DNA of 5,124 nucleotides from an uncultured Erysipelotrichaceae bacterium (lineage in GTDB: Bacteria; Bacillota_I; Bacilli_A; RFN20; CAG-826): positions 1 to 5,124 of the forward strand of contig CADCDV010000050.1 of assembly GCA_902800255.1 (NCBI GenBank). The letters are read 5' to 3'. Below are positions 1 through 5,124 of the stretch, piece by piece. The notes under the pieces were generated by a model that was given only the letters and a program-made list of their open reading frames with translations, did not search any database and had not been told where the DNA came from. The position numbers were made by a program, and so were the translations under genes. Within the stretch, counting starts at the first letter, position 1; each line of letters begins with the position of its first letter.

Positions 1-421
1 CGCCTTTGATCACCTGCGCTGCAAACTCTTCTTTCGAAGAAGCGCAGTAAGCGTCCATATTGTCCAGATAAGGAAGGCAGTATTTCCTCATGTTATCCAA
101 CATATATACAAGCTGTTCGCCTTCCAGATTAGTCTCTGCTATGATGAGCCAGCTGATGCGGTCAGTACCGTTTTCGCGCATAAGACGGACCCAGATCTTA
201 CTGACCGAAGGCTCTATCTTGAGATATTCATTAAGCGCTTTATTAAGCTCGGGCGGATACTTATCAGGCTCGCCGACCTTGGCAGTGCCGTCGCCTCCGA
301 TGCCCATCTGCTGCGCTATGAGCTTTACCATGTCTTTTCCGAAAAGCACTTCCTCAACTCCGGGGTTGATGACAAAACCCGAAAGTCCCATCTTATCGGT
401 CATAACGACCTCGATGAGATC
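1..421 (-). CDS. SseB-family protein, C-terminal part (partial at both ends)
   Basis: A minus-strand frame is open from the window edge to about 421 (the next in-frame codon upstream is a TAA at 431-433) and has no start codon of its own. The translation contains GFVINPGVEEVLFGKDM, which resembles the end of the SseB N-terminal domain (a 'G.VINP' strand followed by a helix). After a linker with VGEPDKYPPELNKAL comes a stretch like the SseB C-terminal domain: helix, then SVSKIWVRLMRENG, then SWLIIAET, then a helix ending CLPYLDNMDAY. In E. coli sseB is linked to enhanced serine sensitivity; the biochemical role of the family is unclear. The protein's extreme C-terminus lies beyond position 1 and its N-terminus is lost at the junction with transketolase. 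Codon use is foreign to the rest of the window: six Pro codons with no CCA, and ATA for three of about nine Ile. It probably comes from another genome. The family call is by motif recall only. Confidence 0.68.
404..421. other. Chimeric junction between the SseB-family fragment and transketolase
   Basis: Two gene fragments on opposite strands meet here, each cut inside a conserved domain. On the plus strand, transketolase homology becomes credible from AAC at 404 (NDLDEIDAAL, matching the family's 'DGNDLEEI'), while the codon just before it is CAT, not the expected Gly. On the minus strand, SseB-like coding (DLIEVVMTDKMGLSGF) can be followed leftward from about 421. The 18 bases at 404-421 therefore make sense in both genes, which suggests a join through a short shared sequence. 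Codon preferences change abruptly at the same place. An assembly or amplification chimera is the simplest reading; a real inversion or recombination that destroyed both genes is possible but less likely. Confidence 0.75.
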
Positions 422-1711
422 GACGCCGCTTTAACCGAAGCCCGTAAGCATTCCGATGCTCCAACCATGATTCTTATCAACACCGTCATCGGTTATGGTT
501 CTCCAAAAGCCGGAAGCCACACCACCCACGGTTCTCCTTTAGGAGAGGAATTAGGCGCTGCCACCAAGAAAGCCCTTGGTTTCGATTTCCCTCCATTCAC
601 TGTTCCAGAATCCACCTACGCCGAGTTCGATGAGAACCTTGGCAAGCGTGGTGCCAAAGCTTATGCCGATTACAAGGCTGCTTATGCTGCCTATGGCAAA
701 GCCCATCCAGAAGAGTTCAAAGTCTTCGAAGCTGCCTTCAAGCGTGATGTCACCGGCTTCAAGTTCGCCGATCCATCCGTCGCCGAAAAACCAGAAGCCA
801 CCCGTAATTCCAGTGGCCGTATGCTCGTCGAAGTCGCTGCCAACATCCCATTCACCTTTGGTGGAAGTGCCGACGTTGCCTCCAGCGTCAAGACCGCTAT
901 CCCAGGCGACCCAGGCTTCGATGCCGAACACCGTTCCGCCAAGAACGTCAACTGGGGCATCCGTGAATTCGCCATGGCCGCTGCCCAAAACGGTATCTTG
1001 CTCCATGGCGGCTTAACAACCTACGTTGGCTGCTTCTTAGTCTTCAGCGACTATATGAAGAACGCCATCCGTATGAGCGCCATCCAGCACTTACCAGCCA
1101 TTTATCTCTTCTCCCACGACAGCATCGCCGTTGGCGAAGATGGCCCAACCCACGAACCAATCGAGCAGCTTGTTGCCCTTAGAAGCATCCCAGGCGTCGA
1201 GGTTCTACGTCCAGCCGATACCAAAGAGTGCTTCGCCGCTTGGCGTTTAGCCCTTGAAACCAAAGATCACCCAGTCTGCCTTATCCTTTCCCGTCAGAAC
1301 CTCCGCAACCTCGAGAATTCTTCTCTCAAGACCGTTGCCGATGGTGCCTACGTCGAAAAGAAAGAAGAGAATGCCGATCTTGAGCTCATTGCCTCCGGCA
1401 GTGAAGTGGGCCTTGCCCTTGATGCTGCCGCTCGTCTCAAAGAGAAAGGCATCAAAGCTAGCGTCATCTCCATGCCAAGCTGCGAGCGTTTCGATAAACT
1501 CCCACAGGAAAAGAAGGATGCCATCATCACCCTTCCAAAAGCCAAGCGCGTTGCTATCGAGATGTTAAGCGGACTCTCCTGGTACAAATATGCCGACAAC
1601 GTCATCTCTCAAGATGAATTCGGCTACAGCGCTCCAGCCGATCAAGTCATGGATGTCTGTGGCTTCACCGCTGAGAAAGTCGCGGCCAAGATTGCCAAAC
1701 TTATTGCCTAA
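404..1711 (+). CDS. tkt: Transketolase, C-terminal two thirds (5'-truncated)
   Basis: Transketolase is a cytosolic thiamine-diphosphate enzyme that moves two-carbon ketol units between sugar phosphates in the non-oxidative pentose phosphate pathway. About 436 codons are present against a usual length near 650-670. Missing is the N-terminal diphosphate-binding domain with its GDG motif. Numbered from the internal Met codon at 467, one sees IGYGSP (8-13), THGSPLG (20-26, with the substrate-site His), the pyrimidine-binding domain from about 115 (SGRMLVEVA, FGGSAD), WGIREFAMAAAQNGI (163-177, with the catalytic Glu of 'REF'), HDSIAVGEDGPTHEP (217-231), SRQN (275-278), and a C-terminal domain with SGSEVGLAL, SMPS and FGYSAPAD. 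The Met at 467 is internal, not a start; the reading frame is coding back to 404, where it meets unrelated sequence. Pro codons are CCA in 21 of 23 cases and Ala is mostly GCC, which suggests a highly expressed gene. The stop is TAA. The asp23-like gene follows after 38 bases with no terminator between them. Confidence 0.95.
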   Translation, partial: NDLDEIDAALTEARKHSDAPTMILINTVIGYGSPKAGSHTTHGSPLGEELGAATKKALGFDFPPFTVPESTYAEFDENLGKRGAKAYADYKAAYAAYGKAHPEEFKVFEAAFKRDVTGFKFADPSVAEKPEATRNSSGRMLVEVAANIPFTFGGSADVASSVKTAIPGDPGFDAEHRSAKNVNWGIREFAMAAAQNGILLHGGLTTYVGCFLVFSDYMKNAIRMSAIQHLPAIYLFSHDSIAVGEDGPTHEPIEQLVALRSIPGVEVLRPADTKECFAAWRLALETKDHPVCLILSRQNLRNLENSSLKTVADGAYVEKKEENADLELIASGSEVGLALDAAARLKEKGIKASVISMPSCERFDKLPQEKKDAIITLPKAKRVAIEMLSGLSWYKYADNVISQDEFGYSAPADQVMDVCGFTAEKVAAKIAKLIA

Positions 1712-1737
1712 TACTTCCTTTGTAACAGCGATTTAAG

Positions 1738-1743
1738 TACAAT
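1738..1743 (+). promoter_or_regulatory. Possible -10 element directly upstream of the asp23-like gene
   Basis: TACAAT matches the sigma-70/sigma-A -10 consensus in five of six positions. It ends six bases before the ATG at 1750, so transcription from it would begin at or beside the start codon and give a leaderless message. No Shine-Dalgarno sequence precedes that ATG, which fits. No convincing -35 box lies 16-18 bases upstream (TTCCTT at 1715-1720 is poor). The gene may instead only be read through from transketolase. Confidence 0.3.
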
Positions 1744-1749
1744 AATCAC

Positions 1750-2100
1750 ATGAGCGATTTCTACTATCTCAACAATTACCAGCAAGCTGGAAAGATGGGT
1801 ATCAACCGAAAAGCTTTCGAGAATATCGTCACCATCGCGAGCAACAATCTCCAAAATGTTAAGATCAACAACTATGGAGAAGCGCTTACCCGCCTTGGCA
1901 ACATCATCTCAGCTGTCCGTCCGGTCAAAGCCTTCTTTAAGAAGGATGGCCGCGTGGATTTCATGCTGGACGTTGTGGTGGGAGATAACGTGACTGCGAT
2001 CGCTGATCTTTGCACCTCGATCCAGGAAGAGGTTTCCAACAGCGTCTCGATGATGTGCGAAACCGTCCCTGTCTCTGTTGAGATTCGCGTCTCAAGATAG
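1750..2100 (+). CDS. Asp23/Gls24-family protein (YqhY-like)
   Basis: A 116-residue protein of the Asp23/Gls24 (DUF322) family. These are small cytoplasmic or membrane-associated proteins linked in Firmicutes to envelope stress and, for YqhY, to acetyl-CoA carboxylase and fatty-acid homeostasis. The pattern visible here is an N-terminal helix (GINRKAFENIVTIASNNL), a middle section ending in AVRPVKAFFKKDG, then VDFMLDVVVGDNVTAIADL with a helix (CTSIQEEVSNSVSMMCE) and a final strand VPVSVEIRVSR, typical of the family's alpha/beta fold. There is no signal peptide or membrane segment. Its place just before nusB matches yqhY in Bacillus, but accB/accC are not upstream; transketolase is. The ATG at 1750 lacks a Shine-Dalgarno sequence; an ATG at Met16 would give a family-like start but also has no well-placed site. 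The gene ends at a TAG, after which the frame continues with a lysine-rich tail (see the 2101-2145 entry). Confidence 0.85.
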   Translation: MSDFYYLNNYQQAGKMGINRKAFENIVTIASNNLQNVKINNYGEALTRLGNIISAVRPVKAFFKKDGRVDFMLDVVVGDNVTAIADLCTSIQEEVSNSVSMMCETVPVSVEIRVSR

Positions 2101-2145
2101 AAGCCAAAAAAGAAGTCTTCGAAAAAGAAGGCCAGAGCTGAGTAA
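2101..2145 (+). other. In-frame lysine-rich extension after the amber stop of the asp23-like gene
   Basis: Directly after the TAG at 2098-2100 the same frame reads KPKKKSSKKKARAE and then stops at TAA (2143-2145). Half of these 14 codons are Lys, with one Arg. This looks like a basic, disordered C-terminal tail and not like random intergenic sequence, although A-rich spacer DNA can also read as Lys. It may be a tail lost through a recent nonsense change (for example CAG, AAG or GAG to TAG), a sequencing error, or a product of stop-codon readthrough. There is no start codon or ribosome site for separate translation. Confidence 0.4.
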
Positions 2146-2170
2146 GCAGGAAGATTACATAAGTAATAGT

Positions 2171-2201
2171 GGGCGCTACCAAAAAAGGTGGCGCCCTTTT
2201 T
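2171..2201 (+). terminator. Strong rho-independent terminator
   Basis: GGGCGCTACC (2171-2180) pairs with GGTGGCGCCC (2187-2196) to form a 10-bp stem with one G-U wobble and an AAAAAA loop. TTTTT (2197-2201) follows at once, with more T after a single G. It lies 70 bases after the stop of the asp23-like gene and 66 bases before nusB, so it separates two transcription units. The U-tract is on the plus-strand side only, so it acts in the direction of the genes. Confidence 0.94.
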
Positions 2202-2226
2202 GTTTCCTCTTTCTCTTTTCGATAGA

Positions 2227-2237
2227 TGTGATAAACT
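2227..2237 (+). promoter_or_regulatory. Putative extended -10 promoter for the nusB-xseA-xseB-dxs unit
   Basis: TGTGATAAACT fits the extended -10 arrangement TRTGn followed by a hexamer: TGTG, A, then TAAACT, which matches TATAAT in four of six positions. It lies between the terminator and the nusB ribosome binding site, where a promoter is needed if the terminator is efficient. The start point would be near 2244, leaving a leader of about 24 bases that contains the ribosome site. The -35 region is T/C-rich with no clear TTGACA-like box, so the call rests on the extended -10 and on position. Confidence 0.38.
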
Positions 2238-2251
2238 AAGACGCCTTTATT

Positions 2252-2257
2252 AGGAGG
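2252..2257 (+). promoter_or_regulatory. Ribosome binding site that fixes the nusB start
   Basis: A perfect AGGAGG lies 10 bases before the ATG at 2268. An in-frame TTG at 2259 would add three residues but is only one base from this site, too close for initiation, so the ATG is the better start. Confidence 0.87.
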
Positions 2258-2267
2258 CTTGATCTTT

Positions 2268-2684
2268 ATGGAAAAAACACTATCTCGCAACAAAGCTCAT
2301 GAAGTCGCGCTCTTCGCGATTTATGATGTCCTGACCTATTCCCAAGCGAAGTTACCAGCTCCGATCGAGGATATCGTCAGCGGTTTGACCGAAAAGTCTT
2401 TTGCGGATAGTGACTTTTTTGTTAAGGAAATGGTTTTGGCCATGGTCAAGCATTACCAAGAGATCATCCCGATTTTTGAGAAAAACATGAGAAAGTGGAC
2501 GTTTGATCGTCTTAACCTTCTCGAGCAAGCTTTGCTTTTGCTTGCATATTGCCAGTCTTATTACAGTGTCGAGAAAACAGATAAAGCCATCATCATCAAT
2601 GTTTCAGTTGAGTTGGCCAAGAAGTATCTGAGCGATAACGACTATAAATTCGTTAATGCGATCCTGGATAAGGTTTTGGCCTAA
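2268..2684 (+). CDS. nusB: Transcription antitermination factor NusB
   Basis: NusB is a small all-helical RNA-binding protein. With NusE (ribosomal protein S10) it binds boxA RNA and supports antitermination of rRNA operons. The protein has 138 residues, normal for the family. It begins with a basic helix (SRNKAHEVALFAIYDVL), as in the 'R..A..alyq' start of NusB. The C-terminal half carries family hallmarks: KWTFDRLNLLEQALLLLAYCQ (compare W..dRL...d...L..a..E) and IINVSVELAKKYLSDNDYKFVNAILDKV, very close to the usual 'IneaVelAK.y....s..FVNgiLd'. The ATG at 2268 is chosen over an in-frame TTG at 2259 because of its spacing from AGGAGG. It is the first gene after a terminator and overlaps xseA by one base (TAATG). 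In Bacillus folD lies between nusB and xseA; here it is absent. Confidence 0.94.
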   Translation: MEKTLSRNKAHEVALFAIYDVLTYSQAKLPAPIEDIVSGLTEKSFADSDFFVKEMVLAMVKHYQEIIPIFEKNMRKWTFDRLNLLEQALLLLAYCQSYYSVEKTDKAIIINVSVELAKKYLSDNDYKFVNAILDKVLA

Positions 2685-3883
2685 TGGAACAGAATAAGTA
2701 TTTCAGCGTTACAGCGTTTAACACCCTCATCAAATCCAAAATCGATGGCGATGAGGAACTGCATAACGTCTACGTTAAAGGGGAGATTAGCAATTGGAAA
2801 AGCTATAACTCCGGCTTTTTCTTTGACCTCGTGGATGAGAAAAAGAGCGTGATTCCATGCATCCTTTGGAGCGACAACTATCTCTATTTGCCATTCGAAC
2901 CTAAAAACGGAGATGAGGTTATCGCCTTAGGTTCCGTAAGCGTGTACGTAGGAAGAGGTCGCTACAATTTCACCGTCAAAACACTAGAAAAGTTCGGTCA
3001 GGGCGCTGCTTTGCTTGCCCTTGAGGCGCTTAAGAAGAAACTTCAGGCTGAGGGTTTGTTCGATATTTCTCACAAAAAGCCGATCCCAGAGTTCCCTAAG
3101 AGCATCGGATTGATCGTAGGGGATAAGAGCGCTGCTGAGGCCGACCTCATCAAAAACATCTCCAGACGCTGGCCTTTGTGCGAAATTCTCGTTTTTCCAT
3201 CGCTCGTCCAAGGCAAGGATGCCCCAAAAGAGCTCCTAAAGGCCCTCAGGAGAGCGGAAACGACTGAAATCGATATTTTAATCATCGCACGCGGCGGCGG
3301 CTCAAATGAGGACCTTAGCGCGTTTAATGACGAGGCGTTGACAAGAGAGTTATATGCTTGCACCATTCCATGCATCTCTGCAGTAGGCCACGAAATCGAC
3401 ACCACATTGATTGACTATGTCTCGGATTTGAGAGTTAGCACCCCAACAGGAGCAGCTGAAGCTGCAACCCCGGATCAACAAGAGATTAGAGCCGTTTTAC
3501 TTGGCGCAGAAGATTCGCTTAACACAGCAATGAAGAATCTCCTTTCAAAGAAAAGGGATCAGCTTAATTCACTTAGTGCCAGGCCGTTCTTTAAAAACCC
3601 TTCTTCGAACTACGCCAAAGCTAAAGAAGAAGTTCAGCAATTATCGAAACGTCTAGAAATGTCTTTGGGTCATCTCGTAGAGATGTCCAGCAACCAAGTT
3701 CGTTCCCTGTCGTCTAGATTAGAGGCATTAAACCCTCGTAATGTTATTAGCCGTGGCTATTCCATGACGACGGATGAAAGAGGTAACATTGTTACGTCTA
3801 TTAAACAAATAGCAGAAGGTGACACGCTAAAAAGCGTATTGAAAGATGGCACGATAACGTCTAAAGTCACCTCCAAGGAGTAA
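2684..3883 (+). CDS. xseA: Exodeoxyribonuclease VII large subunit
   Basis: XseA is the catalytic subunit of exonuclease VII, which with several XseB subunits degrades single-stranded DNA from both ends to oligonucleotides in the cytoplasm. The 399-residue protein is at the short end of the family range. Residues 7-100 form the N-terminal OB-fold, with VKGEISNWK at 31-39. The catalytic domain begins near GLFDISHKKPIP (124-135). D154, R203 (in RGGGSNEDLSAFNDE, 203-217), H236 and D239 (in GHEIDTTLIDYVSD) fall at nearly the same positions as the catalytically important D155, R205, H238 and D241 of the E. coli enzyme. The usual 'SPTGAA' before the Asp is replaced by GDKSAA. A coiled-coil-like stretch (about 265-348) binds small subunits in this family, and the tail LNPRNVISRGYS...GDTLKSVLKDG is standard. 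The start overlaps the nusB stop (TAATG), with a modest AAGG 10 bases upstream, which implies translational coupling. Confidence 0.96.
   Translation: MEQNKYFSVTAFNTLIKSKIDGDEELHNVYVKGEISNWKSYNSGFFFDLVDEKKSVIPCILWSDNYLYLPFEPKNGDEVIALGSVSVYVGRGRYNFTVKTLEKFGQGAALLALEALKKKLQAEGLFDISHKKPIPEFPKSIGLIVGDKSAAEADLIKNISRRWPLCEILVFPSLVQGKDAPKELLKALRRAETTEIDILIIARGGGSNEDLSAFNDEALTRELYACTIPCISAVGHEIDTTLIDYVSDLRVSTPTGAAEAATPDQQEIRAVLLGAEDSLNTAMKNLLSKKRDQLNSLSARPFFKNPSSNYAKAKEEVQQLSKRLEMSLGHLVEMSSNQVRSLSSRLEALNPRNVISRGYSMTTDERGNIVTSIKQIAEGDTLKSVLKDGTITSKVTSKE
3875..3880 (+). promoter_or_regulatory. Ribosome binding site for xseB
   Basis: AAGGAG lies inside the last codons of xseA, 8 bases before the xseB ATG at 3889. 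This spacing is near ideal and suits high synthesis of the small subunit, several copies of which are needed per large subunit. Confidence 0.83.
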
Positions 3884-3888
3884 ACCTT

Positions 3889-4080
3889 ATGGAAAAGAAA
3901 CAAACTTTCGAAGAAAAGCTCACTCGTTTGAACGAGATTGTCGAAAAAGTCGAGAACACGACGCTTTCTTTAGAGGATGCAATGAAGCTTTATGAGGAAG
4001 GAAACTCCTTGATTAAAGATCTGCAAAAGTCTTTAGATGAAGCGGAGACAAAAATCCAAGTTATCAAAGATAAACAATAG
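3889..4080 (+). CDS. xseB: Exodeoxyribonuclease VII small subunit
   Basis: A 63-residue, almost wholly helical protein matching the exonuclease VII small subunit in length and sequence. FEEKLTRLNEIVEKVENTTLSLEDAMKLYEEG (residues 7-38) is the family signature (F.e.l..Le.iv..le.g.l.Le..l..ye.G), followed by a second helix with LIKDLQKSLDEAETKIQ. It has no nuclease activity of its own; several copies bind the large subunit to form the working enzyme. It begins five bases after the xseA stop with a strong ribosome site inside xseA, and ends at TAG. In Bacillus the next gene is ispA; here it is dxs. Confidence 0.95.
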   Translation: MEKKQTFEEKLTRLNEIVEKVENTTLSLEDAMKLYEEGNSLIKDLQKSLDEAETKIQVIKDKQ

Positions 4081-4120
4081 CAATTAAGTAAATTATTAGT
4101 AGTTTTCAAGTTGTTTAGCC

Positions 4121-5124
4121 ATGGCAAAAGAGATAGAGCACATCGACATAAAAACCATTAAAGACCCAAGCGTTGTCAAAGGATTGAAACGCGAGTCTTT
4201 GGCTTTGCTTTGCCAGGACATCAGGCAAGAAATCATCAGAGCGACATCAGAATATGGTGGACATCTTAGCTCAAACTTAGGCGTAGTCGAGTTAACTGTT
4301 GCCTTGCATCGTAACTTCGATTTCCCAAAAGATAAGCTGATTTTCGATGTTTCCCATCAGTCCTATACACACAAGATCCTCACTGGCCGCAGTTTGGAAA
4401 ACCTCAATTCTAAAGATGGCGTCTCCGGTTTCATGCGTATGGACGAATCCGAATATGATTGTTACGAATCAGGCCATTCCTCGACTTCACTTTCTGCCGC
4501 AGAAGGATTTGCGGTGGCTCGCGATATAAAGAAAGAGGATTATTACATTGTTCCAGTAATCGGCGATGGCTCCTTGGTTAATGGCCTTTCTTTTGAGGCC
4601 TTAAACCATATTGCCGGTCGCTTTGGCAAGATGATCATCGTCATCAACGACAATGATATGTCCATTTCTCGCCCAGTCGGCGGATTCGGTCGTTTCTTCC
4701 GTCGCATCTCAACGGCTAAAGGCTATAACTCTTTCAAAAACAAATATAAGAACGCTTTGGAGAAAAACGCTGTTGGCCGCTGGTTTTACAGATGCAGTTA
4801 CAGCCTGAAGAACGGCATCAAACGTCTTTTGGTTCCATTCACTTTGTTCGATAATCTCGGATTCACTTATATGGGTCCATTCGACGGCCACGATATTAAG
4901 ATGCTAGATAAGGCCTTCAAGCGTGCGAAAAACGCGACCAAGACTGTTATTTTCCATGTTTATACAACAAAAGGAAAAGGCTACGAACCAGCCGAGATGG
5001 ACAAAACCGGCTATTGGCATGGCGTAACGCCTTTTGAGATTGAGACAGGAAAACCAAAGAATCAGCATCCTGACTATTGCTCATGGCCTCACTTGGTTGG
5101 TGATTTAGTCAAAACAGAGATGGA
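4121..5124 (+). CDS. dxs: 1-deoxy-D-xylulose-5-phosphate synthase, N-terminal part (cut by window end)
   Basis: DXS condenses pyruvate and glyceraldehyde 3-phosphate, with thiamine diphosphate, to 1-deoxy-D-xylulose 5-phosphate. This starts the MEP isoprenoid pathway and also feeds thiamine and pyridoxal synthesis. The 334 codons seen are a little over half of the usual 600-630. Motifs in order are GGHLSSNLGVVELTVALH (46-63, His48 in the active-site position), DVSHQSYTHKILTGR (76-90), ESGHSSTSLSAAEG (116-129), the cofactor and metal motif GDG (148-150) through NDND (176-179), GFTYMGPFDGHD (247-258), and TTKGKGYEPAEMDKTGYWHGVTPF (282-305), which resembles the Bacillus protein closely. Some residues near the active site differ from common forms (see findings). 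The start is ATG at 4121: an in-frame TAG at 4100-4102 leaves no earlier start, and the N-terminus lines up with Bacillus DXS plus a few residues. No Shine-Dalgarno sequence is visible in the 40-base gap after xseB. No ispA lies before it. Confidence 0.95.
   Translation, partial: MAKEIEHIDIKTIKDPSVVKGLKRESLALLCQDIRQEIIRATSEYGGHLSSNLGVVELTVALHRNFDFPKDKLIFDVSHQSYTHKILTGRSLENLNSKDGVSGFMRMDESEYDCYESGHSSTSLSAAEGFAVARDIKKEDYYIVPVIGDGSLVNGLSFEALNHIAGRFGKMIIVINDNDMSISRPVGGFGRFFRRISTAKGYNSFKNKYKNALEKNAVGRWFYRCSYSLKNGIKRLLVPFTLFDNLGFTYMGPFDGHDIKMLDKAFKRAKNATKTVIFHVYTTKGKGYEPAEMDKTGYWHGVTPFEIETGKPKNQHPDYCSWPHLVGDLVKTEM

Noticed and set aside
90..434. Plus-strand 114-aa open frame in the left arm
   Set aside because: Ser/Pro/Thr-rich, low-complexity translation typical of an antisense shadow; the minus-strand frame gives a recognisable SseB-like protein.
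551..1016. Long open frames antisense or out of frame to transketolase (151 aa minus, 146 aa plus, 94 aa minus)
   Set aside because: The transketolase frame is certain by motif. The others arise because its strong codon bias (CCA, GCC, ATC) leaves few stops in other frames, and their translations show no family features.
2171..2201. Inverted repeat as a possible operator or mobile-element end
   Set aside because: The GC-rich stem, short loop and immediate T-tract after a gene are fully explained by an intrinsic terminator; no target duplication or transposase is present.
2259..2267. TTG start for nusB giving three extra residues
   Set aside because: It is one base from AGGAGG; the ATG at 2268 has proper spacing and matches NusB N-termini.
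1961..2293. Minus-strand 110-aa open frame across the asp23-like gene end, the terminator and the nusB start
   Set aside because: It crosses a strong plus-strand terminator, starts inside nusB, and its translation resembles no family.
2098..4080. Amber (TAG) recoding across the genome
   Set aside because: No in-frame TAG occurs inside any of the recognised genes, and reading through the xseB TAG would give a long out-of-frame run into dxs. The amber case is treated as local to the asp23-like gene.
4347..4529. Plus-strand 60-aa frame and a minus-strand 60-aa frame at 4709-4891 inside dxs
   Set aside because: Both lie within the clear DXS coding sequence and show no independent features.

Overview
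The window reads as bacterial DNA from a low-to-moderate GC Firmicutes/Bacilli-type organism, perhaps of the Erysipelotrichia/Mollicutes-related kind found in metagenomes (taxonomy is inference). The evidence is the gene cluster asp23-like (yqhY position) - nusB - xseA - xseB - dxs. This is a reduced version of the Bacillus yqhY-nusB-folD-xseA-xseB-ispA-dxs cluster, and the DXS fragment resembles the Bacillus enzyme. TGG encodes Trp and the stops are TAA/TAG, so nothing suggests UGA recoding.

Layout. Positions 1 to about 421 hold, on the minus strand, the C-terminal part of an SseB-family protein. Its codon use differs sharply from the rest of the window. It meets, head to head and with no start codon on either side, the C-terminal two thirds of a transketolase on the plus strand (about 404-1711). 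Both genes are cut inside conserved domains at the same 18-base stretch (404-421), which can be read as coding in both. This looks like a chimeric join, most simply an assembly or amplification artefact, so positions 1 to about 403 probably do not belong to the same genome as the rest.

From 1711 on the sequence is coherent and all on the plus strand. A small Asp23/Gls24-family gene (1750-2100) follows transketolase by 38 bases and ends at an amber stop. An in-frame lysine-rich tail (to 2145) continues beyond that stop. A strong intrinsic terminator (2171-2201) closes this unit. A second unit then starts with a probable promoter and a strong ribosome binding site: nusB (2268-2684), xseA (2684-3883, one-base overlap), xseB (3889-4080) and a dxs cut by the window end (4121 to beyond 5124).

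Functionally the second unit joins transcription antitermination (NusB), both subunits of exonuclease VII (XseA/XseB) and the first enzyme of the MEP isoprenoid pathway (DXS). Transketolase and DXS both act on glyceraldehyde 3-phosphate and are homologous thiamine-diphosphate enzymes. Compared with Bacillus, folD and ispA are absent from their usual places. I see no mobile element, CRISPR array, tRNA or rRNA, and no convincing new multi-gene system. The points most worth checking are the chimeric junction, the amber stop before the lysine-rich tail, and the contrast between genes with and without Shine-Dalgarno sequences.
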